Below, one piece after another: positions 1-9,831 of a DNA stretch of 48,448 nt. The position numbers and the translations under genes are program-made. The DNA is taken from positions 1-48,448 of the forward strand of contig CAWUIK010000013.1 in assembly GCA_963922585.1 (NCBI GenBank). Direction: 5' to 3'. The notes beneath the pieces were generated by a model that was given only the letters and a program-made list of their open reading frames with translations, had not been told where the DNA came from and searched no databases. Position 1 is the first letter of the stretch; each line of letters starts with the position of its first letter. The DNA comes from Parvicella sp963922585. GTDB taxonomy: Bacteria; Bacteroidota; Bacteroidia; Flavobacteriales_D; Parvicellaceae.

Positions 1-69
1 ATTAAAGACGATGGTGTAGTTACTGTTAAAGAACTAGGTGGATGGGAATGTGCTAAATGTCACTATTAA
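1..69 (+). CDS. actA: ActA C-terminus (multiheme cytochrome c subunit of alternative complex III), partial
   Basis: Only the last 22 codons and the TAA stop are inside the window; the gene begins upstream. The tail ends in W-E-C-A-K-C-H-Y, a CxxCH heme c attachment motif placed at the extreme C-terminus. ActA is the pentaheme cytochrome c of alternative complex III and is the usual first gene of the act operon. The identity is inferred mainly from position: actB, actC, actD, actE and actF follow in order on the same strand, with 37 bases to the actB start. No other part of the protein can be checked here. Confidence 0.8.
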   Translation: MKDDGVVTVKELGGWECAKCHY

Positions 70-106
70 TTGAGTTATTGAATAATTTATTTATTGAAAC
101 AATAAT

Positions 107-3100
107 ATGAGTATGAATAAGACATACTGGAAAGGATTGGATGAAAAAAGCCAGTCACCGGAATTCAAAACAAAGGCGAATCAAGAGTTTCCTGAAGATC
201 TTCCTATTGAAGACTTTGTCGGAAGTGAAGAAGTTACAGGGTTCAAAACGGGAAGAAGAGATTTTCTTAAATTTCTAGGTTTTGGTGTTGCTGCAGCTAC
301 TTTAGCTTCTTGTGAAGCACCTGTAATAAAATCTATACCTTATATTGATAAGCCAGAAGATATTACTCCTGGTGTTGCGAACTGGTATGCATCTACTTTC
401 TTTGATGGAAATGATTTTGCAAATATTTTAGTTAAATCTAGAGAAGGAAGACCTATTTGGATAAAAGGAAATTCTGCTTATGGTATTACCAAAGGTGGTC
501 TTACACCAAGAATCAATGCTTCAGTTTTAGATTTGTACAATGGTGAGAGATTGAATTTCCCAACTATGGAAGGTGCTGAAGCAACTTGGACAGATGTAGA
601 TGCAAATATTTCTAAAGAATTAAAAGATATCGCCAAAAGTGGAGGTAAAATTAGAATTTTATCAAGCACGATTGCTTCACCCTCTACACTTCAAGCAATT
701 GAATTATTCAAATCAAAAATAGGTGGCGATATTGAATTGGTTCAATATGATGCTGTTTCTTATAGTGCAATTAGAAAAGCAAACGAAAAATCTTTTGGAA
801 AAGCAATCATTCCAGATTATGATTTTTCAAAAGCAAAAAGCATTGTAAGTATTGATGCAGATTTTATTTCTAACTGGATTTTCCCTACAAAATTTCAAAC
901 TGAATACGCAAATACAAGAAAACCTGAAAATGGTTGGATGTCAAGACATTTCCAATTTGAGTCAGTGATGACATTAACAGGTGCGAATTCTGATTATAGA
1001 ACGATGATTAAACCATCTCAACATGGATTGGTTGCTGCGGCAATTTTAAAACATGTGGGAGGTAAAGATTTGGGAGTTTCTATTCCTGATGAGATAGATG
1101 CAGCAGCGAAGAAAGCGGCTGATTCTTTAAAAGCAAACAAAGGAGAATCTATTGTTGTTGCTGGCACAAATGATGTAGCAGTTCAAACTATTTTAAATGC
1201 AATTAACGATACTCTAGGCAACTATGGTAAAACTATCGACACTTCAAAACCATTGATGGTTAAACAAGGTGACGATGCTAAAGTAGAAGCATTAGTAAAT
1301 GATGTTATCGGTGGTAAAATAAAAGGATTGATTTTGTATAATACTAATCCTGTTTACTCATTACCAAACGGAGCAGAATTTGGAGAAGCATTGAAATCAG
1401 TGCCTACTTCAGTTTCTTTTTCTCAATTTGCAGATGAATCTGCATCGAAATGTAAATATGTTTGTCCAGACCACAACTACTTGGAGTCTTGGAATGATTA
1501 TAATATTAAACTAGGTAATTACGCTATTCAACAACCGTTGATTCGTCCATTGTTCAATACAAGACAAGCACAAGAGTCTTTATTGGTATGGGCTGGAGAA
1601 GCTGAAAGAGGCGATAGAGAAAGTAAAGCGTATTACAGTTTTATGCAAAAAACTTGGGAACAATATGGTTTCCCTGCTCAATCAGAATATTCTACATTCA
1701 CTGAATACTGGAATTGGTCTGTCCACAATGGTTCTTCTATTGAAGTTGCTATTCCTGGAGAGACGCTTACTTACACTGATGCAACTTCAGGTGCTGCTAA
1801 TGCGATTAGCGCAATGGTTGCTAAAACTGACGGTGCAAAATTTGAATTTGCAACTTATGTTACAGGAGAGTTAGGTGAAGGACAGTATGCTGCAAATCCT
1901 TGGTTACAAGAATTACCAAATGCTATTACTAAAGTAACTTGGGACAACTATGTTACGATGAACATTCAAGATGCTTGTGATGTTTTAGGAATAGCATGGG
2001 ATAAAGATAATCAAATTGCTGCTTACAACGCACTTCACATAGGTCAAGAAGAAAAAGCTTATGTAGTAACTGTAAAAGTTGGAGAAAAGTCTTTGACTTT
2101 ACCTGTTTATCCTTTACCAGGACAAGCAAGAGGAACTGTTGGAATTGCAGTTGGATATGGAAGAGGTACTGGAGACGAAAAAATCGGAAAAGCAGCTTAC
2201 CAAGTTGAACTAGATCAAACAGGTGCTTATCAAACTAAAGATGGAAAAAGAGTTCCAATTGGAGGAAACGCTTTCACATTGACTTCATTTGAAAATGGTC
2301 AAATTTCTAACTTTGCATCTGCAGATATTTCTAATACTGGAGAAAAGTATTCTTTAGCATGTACTCAAACGCATCATACGATAATGGGTAGAACTTCTGT
2401 TTTGAAAGAAACAGATTTCAACACTTATTTGGCAGGTGATAGAAATGTATATAATCACCCACACGAATTACACATACATGAAAATGGAGGTGGAGTTCAC
2501 AAACCAGTTGGAGAAATTGGTCTTTGGGATGAGCATCCAGTAGAATTAGTAGGTCACAGATGGGCAATGTCTGTAGATTTATCTTCATGTAATGGATGTG
2601 GTGTTTGTATTGTAGCTTGTCATTCTGAAAACAACGTTCCAGTAGTTGGAAAAGATGAAATTAGAAGATCAAGAGATATGCATTGGTTGCGTATGGATAG
2701 ATATTTCTCTTCAATAGAAGACGAGAAAAGAAAGAAATATGACGCAGATTATAAAAACAATGAAGGTTTCTCTTACGATAATTTAGAAGTTCCTGAAGAA
2801 AGTCCAGAAGTGGTATTTATGCCAATGATGTGTCAACACTGTAATCACGCTCCCTGTGAAACTGTATGTCCTGTGGCCGCAACTACTCACTCAGACGAAG
2901 GTTTGAATATGATGGCTTACAACAGATGTATTGGAACTAGATATTGTGGAAACAACTGTCCTTACAAAGTAAGAAGATTCAACTGGTTTAACTACAGAGA
3001 TTACAAGAAATTTGATAAAGTAAATGCTTCTCACGATGAATATGCAAGATTAGTGTTGAATCCAGACGTTGTTGTAAGATCTAGAGGAGTTATGGAAAAA

Positions 3101-3394
3101 TGTACTTTCTGTGTTCAAAGAATTCAAGAAGGAAAATTAAACGCAAAATCTGAAATGAGAACAGTTGTAGATGGTGACGTAGTAACGGCTTGTGCTGATG
3201 CTTGTCCTTCTGGAGCTATTACTTTCGGAGATTGGAATGATACAAGTTCTGCTGTAAATGCTTTATCTAAAAACGATAGAGCTTACCAAGCGCTAGAAGA
3301 AATTGGAGTTAAACCAAACGTTTATTACCAAGTTAAAGTTAGAAATGTGGATATTGCAAAAGCTGAACATTCAGAAGAGCATGAAGGACATTAA
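107..3394 (+). CDS. actB: ActB: molybdopterin-oxidoreductase-like / iron-sulfur subunit of alternative complex III
   Basis: The 1095-residue protein has an N-terminal half resembling a molybdopterin oxidoreductase catalytic domain and a C-terminal ferredoxin-like half. Near residue 50 an arginine pair (GRRDFLKF) precedes a hydrophobic stretch ending LASC, which looks like a Tat-type signal with a lipobox. Cluster-binding cysteines are visible from about residue 828: CNGCGVCIVAC, then CQHCNHAPCETVCP, CIGTRYCGNNCP and CTFCVQ...CADACP. In CIGTRYC a threonine replaces the cysteine expected of a full 4Fe-4S set, fitting the 3Fe-4S cluster known for this family. In known ActB proteins the N-terminal domain carries no molybdenum cofactor, and the clusters relay electrons from quinol oxidation toward the heme subunits. 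The start ATG at 107 keeps the whole signal. The C-terminus ends in a small Glu/His-rich tail. Confidence 0.95.
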   Translation: MSMNKTYWKGLDEKSQSPEFKTKANQEFPEDLPIEDFVGSEEVTGFKTGRRDFLKFLGFGVAAATLASCEAPVIKSIPYIDKPEDITPGVANWYASTFFDGNDFANILVKSREGRPIWIKGNSAYGITKGGLTPRINASVLDLYNGERLNFPTMEGAEATWTDVDANISKELKDIAKSGGKIRILSSTIASPSTLQAIELFKSKIGGDIELVQYDAVSYSAIRKANEKSFGKAIIPDYDFSKAKSIVSIDADFISNWIFPTKFQTEYANTRKPENGWMSRHFQFESVMTLTGANSDYRTMIKPSQHGLVAAAILKHVGGKDLGVSIPDEIDAAAKKAADSLKANKGESIVVAGTNDVAVQTILNAINDTLGNYGKTIDTSKPLMVKQGDDAKVEALVNDVIGGKIKGLILYNTNPVYSLPNGAEFGEALKSVPTSVSFSQFADESASKCKYVCPDHNYLESWNDYNIKLGNYAIQQPLIRPLFNTRQAQESLLVWAGEAERGDRESKAYYSFMQKTWEQYGFPAQSEYSTFTEYWNWSVHNGSSIEVAIPGETLTYTDATSGAANAISAMVAKTDGAKFEFATYVTGELGEGQYAANPWLQELPNAITKVTWDNYVTMNIQDACDVLGIAWDKDNQIAAYNALHIGQEEKAYVVTVKVGEKSLTLPVYPLPGQARGTVGIAVGYGRGTGDEKIGKAAYQVELDQTGAYQTKDGKRVPIGGNAFTLTSFENGQISNFASADISNTGEKYSLACTQTHHTIMGRTSVLKETDFNTYLAGDRNVYNHPHELHIHENGGGVHKPVGEIGLWDEHPVELVGHRWAMSVDLSSCNGCGVCIVACHSENNVPVVGKDEIRRSRDMHWLRMDRYFSSIEDEKRKKYDADYKNNEGFSYDNLEVPEESPEVVFMPMMCQHCNHAPCETVCPVAATTHSDEGLNMMAYNRCIGTRYCGNNCPYKVRRFNWFNYRDYKKFDKVNASHDEYARLVLNPDVVVRSRGVMEKCTFCVQRIQEGKLNAKSEMRTVVDGDVVTACADACPSGAITFGDWNDTSSAVNALSKNDRAYQALEEIGVKPNVYYQVKVRNVDIAKAEHSEEHEGH

Positions 3395-3447
3395 AAGATA
3401 AGTATAAAGAGTTGTTATTATTTTTGAATAAGTAAAAAAAAAGATAG

Positions 3448-5244
3448 ATGCATAAAGAGTCAGACATCAGGATACCGTTGATACTCGGTGATAAGTCTTA
3501 TAGAGATATCACAGATGATATCATCAGACCTATTGAGAGTAAAGCACCCAAAGGCTGGTACATTTTAATTTCTATTTGCGGATTATTCGCATTATGGGGA
3601 ATTGGTTGTATCGTGTATTTGTTAGGAACAGGTATTGGAACTTGGGGATTGAATAAATCAGTTGAATGGGCTTGGGACATTACCAACTTCGTTTGGTGGG
3701 TTGGTATTGGTCACGCAGGAACCTTGATTTCTGCTGTGCTTTTATTGTTCCGTCAAAAATGGAGAATGGCGATTAACCGTGCTGCTGAGGCTATGACTAT
3801 ATTTGCCGTAATGATGGCTGGTTTGTTTCCTTTGATTCACATGGGTCGTTTGTGGGTTGGATATTGGGTATTCCCGCTTCCAAATCAATTTGGTTCAATG
3901 TGGGTAAACTTCAACTCACCACTTCTTTGGGATGTATTCGCAATTTCTACCTACTTCTCTGTAGGTTTAGTTTTCTGGTATATCGGTTTGATTCCAGATT
4001 TTGCTACCATTAGAGATAGAGTTACTAAACCAATGTCTAAGAAAGTATATTCTATTCTTTCTTTTGGATGGACAGGTGGAGCCAAAGCATGGAACCGATT
4101 TGAGATTGTATCTTTAGTGTTAGCAGGTTTAGCTACACCTTTGGTATTCTCGGTTCACTCTATCGTATCTTTCGATTTTGCTACTTCAGTAATTCCAGGT
4201 TGGCATACTACGATTTTCCCTCCTTACTTCGTTGCAGGAGCGGTATTCTCGGGGTTTGCAATGGTACAAACACTAATGTTGATTCTAAGAAAAGCTTTCA
4301 AACTTGAGGCTTATTTACATACAAAGCATGTGGAATACATGAATATTGTAATTATTACTACAGGTTCTATCGTTGGTGTAGCATACATCACTGAGTTGTT
4401 TATCTCTTGGTATTCTGGTGTAGAATATGAAGCCTATGCATTCTTAAACAGAGCAACTGGTCCCTACTGGTGGGCTTATTGGAGTATGATGACATGTAAC
4501 GTAATTTCACCTCAGTTATTCTGGTTTAAAAAACTAAGAACTAACTTAACATTTACTTTCATCATGTCTATTATTGTAAATATTGGAATGTGGTTCGAAA
4601 GATTCGTAATTATTGTTACTTCTATCCATAGAGATTATGTTCCATCTTCTTGGACTTATTTTCACCCAACTTGGGTAGATATAGGAGTTTATGTTGGTAC
4701 TTTAGGTGTCTTTGGAGTATTATATCTTCTATTTGCTAGATATTTCCCGGTAATGCCTATTGCTGAATTAAAAACTATTTTGAAATCATCTGGTCAAAAC
4801 TTCAAACAAGGTTATGGACATGGTGCTGGATACTGGGATAAACATGCACACCATGGTCATGATGATCATTCACATGCACATGTTGAAACGCATGAAGTTG
4901 AAACTCCAGTAATAGAAAAAACGATTGAAGAAGTAACATCTCCAGAAGTGGAAGCAGCAAAAGAAGTAACTACGTCAACACTTGAAGATAATAACGATTT
5001 AAAGTTATTTGAAAGAATAGGTACTGCAACTGAGTCTGAAAAAGATGACTTGAAAAAAATATCTGGAATAGGTCCAGTTTTAGAATCAAAACTTAATGAT
5101 ATTGGTATATTTACCATTGCTCAAATAAGTAAATTGACTAAAGAAGACTACGAAATATTAAATGCTTTAACAGACTCTTCAACAGCAAAAGCTGAAAATG
5201 ATGATTGGGCTGGACAAGCGACACAATTAATGAACGAAAATTAA
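3448..5244 (+). CDS. actC: ActC: NrfD-like integral membrane subunit of alternative complex III, with a C-terminal HhH-like extension
   Basis: The first ~460 residues form a polytopic membrane protein of the NrfD/PsrC type, which in alternative complex III binds quinol next to ActB. About ten hydrophobic segments can be seen between residues 35 and 450. After the last helix there is a His-rich stretch (HAHHGHDDHSHAH, about residues 470-485), an acidic linker, and a segment near residues 534-575 containing KKISGIGPVLESKLNDIGI. That segment matches the helix-hairpin-helix-like module seen at the end of some Bacteroidota proteins. The extension is not needed for the core NrfD fold, so its function is unknown. 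The start at 3448 follows an A-rich tract, typical of this phylum, with 53 bases after actB. Confidence 0.93.
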   Translation: MHKESDIRIPLILGDKSYRDITDDIIRPIESKAPKGWYILISICGLFALWGIGCIVYLLGTGIGTWGLNKSVEWAWDITNFVWWVGIGHAGTLISAVLLLFRQKWRMAINRAAEAMTIFAVMMAGLFPLIHMGRLWVGYWVFPLPNQFGSMWVNFNSPLLWDVFAISTYFSVGLVFWYIGLIPDFATIRDRVTKPMSKKVYSILSFGWTGGAKAWNRFEIVSLVLAGLATPLVFSVHSIVSFDFATSVIPGWHTTIFPPYFVAGAVFSGFAMVQTLMLILRKAFKLEAYLHTKHVEYMNIVIITTGSIVGVAYITELFISWYSGVEYEAYAFLNRATGPYWWAYWSMMTCNVISPQLFWFKKLRTNLTFTFIMSIIVNIGMWFERFVIIVTSIHRDYVPSSWTYFHPTWVDIGVYVGTLGVFGVLYLLFARYFPVMPIAELKTILKSSGQNFKQGYGHGAGYWDKHAHHGHDDHSHAHVETHEVETPVIEKTIEEVTSPEVEAAKEVTTSTLEDNNDLKLFERIGTATESEKDDLKKISGIGPVLESKLNDIGIFTIAQISKLTKEDYEILNALTDSSTAKAENDDWAGQATQLMNEN

Positions 5245-5269
5245 GATAACAAAGTAATTGCAAAATAAT

Positions 5270-5806
5270 ATGGCTGACAAAGTAATATATGCGATGTATG
5301 ATGATGACGACACTACAAAAGATGCTGCAAAGCTTCTAGTAGCAAAAGGCGTTCATGTATCAGAAGTGTATTCACCATTTCCTATTCATGGAATTGATCC
5401 AATCATTGGAGTAAAACATACACGTTTAGGTATCAATGCATTCCTTTATGGAATTACAGGATTAATGCTTGCAATGATAACAATTCGTTATATGATGATT
5501 GTAGATTGGCCAATGAACATTGGAGGAAAACCAAACTTTGATTTCTTCCACAATATGCCATCTTTTGTTCCAATCTTATTTGAGTTTACAGTATTGTGTG
5601 CTGCTCATGGTATGGCATTTACTTATTTTTTGAGAAATAAAACATTACCAGGAATGCCTGCTAGAAACCCTGATCCAAGAACAACTGATGACAGATTCGT
5701 TATTGAATTGAAATTAGAAGATAATCATGGATTCTCTGCTGAAGAGCTAACAGCTCTTTGTAAGCAAACAGAAATTGTAGAAATTGAAGAAAAAGTAATT
5801 AAGTAA
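5270..5806 (+). CDS. actD: ActD: DUF3341 two-helix membrane subunit of alternative complex III
   Basis: The 178-residue protein starts MADKVIYAMYDDDD and carries two hydrophobic segments, around residues 58-80 and 102-122, separated by a short loop. This is the layout of ActD (DUF3341), a small membrane subunit that packs against ActC and ActF. I chose the ATG at 5270; an in-frame TTG at 5258 would add four residues (MQNN) but the ATG start gives the normal family N-terminus. It lies 25 bases after actC and 9 bases before actE, so it is clearly in the operon. It has no redox-cofactor motif. Confidence 0.92.
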   Translation: MADKVIYAMYDDDDTTKDAAKLLVAKGVHVSEVYSPFPIHGIDPIIGVKHTRLGINAFLYGITGLMLAMITIRYMMIVDWPMNIGGKPNFDFFHNMPSFVPILFEFTVLCAAHGMAFTYFLRNKTLPGMPARNPDPRTTDDRFVIELKLEDNHGFSAEELTALCKQTEIVEIEEKVIK

Positions 5807-5815
5807 TATATTATA

Positions 5816-6550
5816 ATGAAACTTACTTTAATAAAAATAGCGTTCTTAACATCTACATCACTTTTAGTGATGTCTTGTTCAAGAAATCCAGACAGCCCTG
5901 GATATGAATATATGCCTGATATGTACCGTTCTCAAGCAATTGAAGCGTATGTTGATTATGGATTAGTATCTGATGATGAAAATGATACTTTAAAAAATAC
6001 AATGTCTGCAAGAGTTCCATCTTTTGGAACAATTCCTCATCACTCTGATGCACAAAAGGCAAATATCATGATGCCATATGCACTAGAAAATACAGATGAA
6101 GGATACGAGGCTTCAAAATTAAATACAATTCCTTCAAGTTATATTGAATCTGAAGAAATAGCTGCTCAACATGCTAAAGAAGGAGCAAAATTGTACACCT
6201 ATTTTTGTTCTCATTGTCATGGGAAAAATGGTGCTGGAGATGGTAAAGTGGTCACTTATGGTGAATATAACGCACCAAGCCCATATAATGGAGGATATAA
6301 AGACAGAACTTTAGGACAAATATTTCACGTGATAACTTATGGTAAAGGTGCTATGGGTCCTCATGGTTCACAGTTGAACAAGGATGAGAGATGGAAAGTA
6401 GCTTTACATGTAAGAACATTACAACACGGAGAATTATTGTTTAATGAATTAAAACAAGCAGAAGCATTTTCTGATTCATTATCAAGTGTAAAAGATTCAT
6501 TAAATGTAATGATAGATACAACGGTAACCGATATTTTAGGAAACCAATAG
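5816..6550 (+). CDS. actE: ActE: monoheme cytochrome c lipoprotein of alternative complex III
   Basis: The 244-residue protein begins with a short signal peptide ending LLVMSC, a lipobox with Cys21 as the probable lipidated residue, so it should be anchored at the outer face of the inner membrane. A single heme c motif, CSHCHG, lies at about residues 131-136, and a methionine near residue 180 (GAMGPHG) is a likely distal ligand. ActE is the monoheme subunit that with ActA carries electrons toward the terminal oxidase. The protein has the expected length. It sits between actD and actF with short gaps. Confidence 0.93.
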   Translation: MKLTLIKIAFLTSTSLLVMSCSRNPDSPGYEYMPDMYRSQAIEAYVDYGLVSDDENDTLKNTMSARVPSFGTIPHHSDAQKANIMMPYALENTDEGYEASKLNTIPSSYIESEEIAAQHAKEGAKLYTYFCSHCHGKNGAGDGKVVTYGEYNAPSPYNGGYKDRTLGQIFHVITYGKGAMGPHGSQLNKDERWKVALHVRTLQHGELLFNELKQAEAFSDSLSSVKDSLNVMIDTTVTDILGNQ

Positions 6551-6588
6551 ATAGTAATTAATTAAGACTTGTAAAAAGAATAATAAAG

Positions 6589-8247
6589 ATGGGATTTCAA
6601 GTTTCAGATAAAGTAAAAAAATTGTTGATAGGACTGATAGGTATTGGTCTAGTCTTACTGGTTATTGGTTTTTTTACTCAAAAAAGATTTATATTTCCTA
6701 CATATGTAGATGAGCATACAGTAACTGTAATGTCTAACTATGAAGAAGGCTTTGAAGAGGCAGATATTAATGAATTAATAGACAAGATCGAAACTTCGCT
6801 TGGAGATGAATATTCTATTCATGTTCACGACATGTCACATGCTGGACACGATCATGGACATGACCATGGAGATGCTCACGGACATGATGATCATGCAGAA
6901 GGTGATCATAGTCATTCAGAAGGACATGAAGAAGAAGGTCATGGAGCACATCACGGACCAACATTATTATGGACGATCCACATTGCACCAAAAGGGGCAC
7001 ATGGAGACGAGCATGCTGAAGGTCACGAAGGACATCATGAAGACGGGCATGATAATGAGGGTCACGAAAGTCATGCTCATGGAGGTGCTCACGCTCACGG
7101 ACATGGAATTAATCCTGCTGAAGTTTTGGTTTCAAAATTTGAAAGTGGTGAACTAGCTTTTGTTGATGGAACCATGAGAAGATTTTGGTCAAATTTACTT
7201 GTTAATGGTTTCTTTTTCTTCGGTATTACTATAGGAGCGATGTTTTATTTAGCGCTACACTATGCAACCGAGTCAGGATGGGGTGTTGTATTATTAAGAG
7301 TAATGGAAGGTGTAGCCTCTGCAATGCCATTAGGAGTAGCAATATTAGCAATAGTTTTTATTGCAGCTAGTTTAGGGTGGAATCATATTTATCCTTGGAT
7401 GGATGCTGATATAGCAGAAGGTGATAAATTAATTTACAATAAATCCGCTTATTTGAATATACCTTTCTTCTGGATTAGAGTAGTTGCTTATTTCGCAGTA
7501 TTTTTATTCTTTATGAATTGGTTTAGAAAAACATCAAGAAAAGAAGATGAAGAAGGTGGTGTTGCACTTCACTTTACAATGTACAGAAGATCAGCATTGT
7601 TTTTAGTTTTCTTTGCTGTATTCTCTTCTACAATGGCTTGGGATTTCATAATGTCGATTGATACGCATTGGTTTTCTACTTTGTTTGGATGGTATTCATT
7701 CTCTGGTATTTGGTTATCTGCGATGATTACTATTATGATGTTTACTTTATACCTTAAAGGAAAAGGAGCATTGGAGTATGTTAATGAAAACCATATCCAC
7801 GATGTAGCAAAATGGATGTTTGCTATTTCCTTTCTGTGGAGTTACCTATGGTTCTCTCAGTTTATGCTGATTTGGTATTCAAATATACCTGAGGAGGTGC
7901 AATACTTTATTTACAGATTTGAAGATTACAGATATTTGTTCTTAGGAATGTTTGCAGTAAACTTTATTTTACCAATGGTATTCTTTATGTCGAGAGATAC
8001 GAAGAGATCATGGCCATATTTAATAGTAATTGGTTTAATTATATTTATAGGTCACTGGTTTGATGTTTTCTGTATGGTAATGCCTGGAACTTTATTCTCA
8101 GAATGGGAATTTGGAATGCTTGAAATAGGAATGTTTATGACTTTCTTTGGTGCTTTTGTTTTGTTAGTTTTCAAAGGACTATCAAAAGCCCCATTGGTAC
8201 AGAAGAATCACCCTTATTTACAAGAAAGTATACATCACGAATTTTAA
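6589..8247 (+). CDS. actF: ActF: second integral membrane subunit of alternative complex III, with a His-rich insert
   Basis: The 552-residue protein has one N-terminal hydrophobic segment (about residues 10-28), then a long hydrophilic region, then about nine membrane helices from residue 200 on. This matches ActF, the second large membrane subunit, distantly related to ActC. Between about residues 78 and 180 there is an extreme His/Asp/Glu/Gly-rich stretch with many H-x-H and HDHGHDH-like units, interrupted by a short hydrophobic piece (TLLWTIHIAP). Such a segment can bind divalent metals or protons, but no function can be assigned from sequence. The final helices and the HEF terminus look intact. 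Confidence 0.92.
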   Translation: MGFQVSDKVKKLLIGLIGIGLVLLVIGFFTQKRFIFPTYVDEHTVTVMSNYEEGFEEADINELIDKIETSLGDEYSIHVHDMSHAGHDHGHDHGDAHGHDDHAEGDHSHSEGHEEEGHGAHHGPTLLWTIHIAPKGAHGDEHAEGHEGHHEDGHDNEGHESHAHGGAHAHGHGINPAEVLVSKFESGELAFVDGTMRRFWSNLLVNGFFFFGITIGAMFYLALHYATESGWGVVLLRVMEGVASAMPLGVAILAIVFIAASLGWNHIYPWMDADIAEGDKLIYNKSAYLNIPFFWIRVVAYFAVFLFFMNWFRKTSRKEDEEGGVALHFTMYRRSALFLVFFAVFSSTMAWDFIMSIDTHWFSTLFGWYSFSGIWLSAMITIMMFTLYLKGKGALEYVNENHIHDVAKWMFAISFLWSYLWFSQFMLIWYSNIPEEVQYFIYRFEDYRYLFLGMFAVNFILPMVFFMSRDTKRSWPYLIVIGLIIFIGHWFDVFCMVMPGTLFSEWEFGMLEIGMFMTFFGAFVLLVFKGLSKAPLVQKNHPYLQESIHHEF

Positions 8248-8271
8248 TATAGACCTGATATTTAGAAAAAA

Positions 8272-9780
8272 ATGAATAGTTTATTGATTTTAATAGCAGT
8301 AGTTGCCGGAGTTGCAGCCATCATTCAATTAGTAAGATTGAAAGAAGTTACCTCAGAATTAAGAGGAGACAAGAGTGAGGAGGAAGTCACAACTGAAGAG
8401 AACAATTTTATGGCTTATTCTTGGCTAATATTTATGTTCTTGTTCTTTGGATTTACCATTGTTTTAATGTACAAGTATGGATATGGAGGATTAGGACCTG
8501 CAGCATCTGTTCATGGAGAGGATTTAGATTGGTTGTTGAACTTGAATTATATTATTATACTTCCTGTTTTCTTCTTAACAAATGCCTTGTTATTCATATT
8601 TTCTTTCAAATACAGATATAACAAAAATAGAAAAGCTACTTATTTTTCTCACAGTAATAAATTAGAGTTAATCTGGACGGTAGCTCCTTCTGCAGTACTT
8701 GCAATCATAATATTTATGGGTTTGAAAACTTGGATTAATATTATGTTTGATGCACCAAATGAAAATGAACCTGTTGTTGTAGAGTGTTATGCTCAACAAT
8801 TTGGATGGACTTTTAGATTATCTGGAGAAAACAATGTTCTTGGAGAATCAGATTATAAGTTAAATAGTGGTCCTGCTACTTTTTACAATTCAAATGGTGA
8901 GTTAACAGAAACTAATGGAAATCCATTAGGAATTGTTACTTATGACAATGTATTAGCTAAGTATGCAGAAATTGATTCTTCTTTAGCTCAATTGAATAGA
9001 GAGTTGGTTGCAGCAAATTATGTAGAAGGTGCAAACACACACTTTGAACCAGATGTAGTTATTGAAGAGAAATTAAAGAAAATTGAGACATTAAATATCA
9101 TAAAGTATAGAATTCAATCAGGTATTGAAAGTAAAATAATTAATGATAGTGTTTATGGTAAAATGGGAGATGATGATATTTATATTGCTAACGAGTTATA
9201 TTTAATTAAAAATAGACCTGTTACATTCAAATTCCGTTCTAAAGATGTAATTCACTCTGCTTGGTTCCCTCACTTTAGAGCTCAAATGAATTGTGTTCCT
9301 GGATTAACTACTTCATTTACTTTTACACCGAAATATACAACAAAAGAATTTGCATCTATTCCTGAAGTTCAAGCACACTATGCTGATATCAATGAGATTC
9401 ATAATGAAAGACTAAAAGGTTTGGGAGAGGAAGAAGAAAAAGTTGACTTTAACTTCATTTTGATGTGTAACAAAATTTGTGGTGCTGCTCATCACAATAT
9501 GCAGAAAAAAATTATTGTAGTTACTGAAGCTGAATACGAAAAATGGTATGAATGTGAAGATTTTACAGAACCAGTTCCAGTAAAACCAAGACTTGACGTT
9601 AATGGGAAACCTGTTGTTTATAATGGATGGAGAAAAGATTCTGATGAGAAGTTGATAAACAACGTTAATATGGCCTTGGTGAATGCAGCTGCTGTAGAAA
9701 CAGAAGATGTTGTTGAACCTGAAATGAATGTTGAAGTAGATTCAACATTAGTAGAAATAGACTCAACGATTACAATGTAA
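8272..9780 (+). CDS. coxB: Cytochrome c oxidase subunit II (Cu-A subunit)
   Basis: The 502-residue protein holds the Cu-A electron-entry site of a heme-copper oxidase. The key residues are present: His328 (in DVIHSAWFP) and the signature CNKICGAAHHNM giving Cys399, Cys403, His407 and Met410. The aromatic region AQQFGWTFR is also recognisable. There are four hydrophobic segments in the first ~165 residues, more than the two of a minimal subunit II. An insert of roughly 110 residues separates FGWTFR from the rest of the cupredoxin domain. No heme c motif is fused at the C-terminus, so electrons presumably come from the ActA/ActE hemes or a soluble cytochrome c. The gene follows actF by 24 bases, an arrangement known to go with an alternative complex III-oxidase supercomplex. 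Confidence 0.95.
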   Translation: MNSLLILIAVVAGVAAIIQLVRLKEVTSELRGDKSEEEVTTEENNFMAYSWLIFMFLFFGFTIVLMYKYGYGGLGPAASVHGEDLDWLLNLNYIIILPVFFLTNALLFIFSFKYRYNKNRKATYFSHSNKLELIWTVAPSAVLAIIIFMGLKTWINIMFDAPNENEPVVVECYAQQFGWTFRLSGENNVLGESDYKLNSGPATFYNSNGELTETNGNPLGIVTYDNVLAKYAEIDSSLAQLNRELVAANYVEGANTHFEPDVVIEEKLKKIETLNIIKYRIQSGIESKIINDSVYGKMGDDDIYIANELYLIKNRPVTFKFRSKDVIHSAWFPHFRAQMNCVPGLTTSFTFTPKYTTKEFASIPEVQAHYADINEIHNERLKGLGEEEEKVDFNFILMCNKICGAAHHNMQKKIIVVTEAEYEKWYECEDFTEPVPVKPRLDVNGKPVVYNGWRKDSDEKLINNVNMALVNAAAVETEDVVEPEMNVEVDSTLVEIDSTITM

Positions 9781-9831
9781 TTATTTGATATATAAAAAGA
9801 AGTTTATAAAAATTAGATAAAGATTAAGAAA

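Noticed and set aside
107..3394. ActB as a catalytic molybdenum enzyme
   Set aside because: The gene order and ferredoxin-like half match alternative complex III ActB, where the molybdopterin-like domain is known to lack the cofactor.
6800..7156. 118-residue ORF rich in Met and Ile within actF
   Set aside because: It is the shifted-frame reading of the repetitive His codons of ActF and has no protein-like features.
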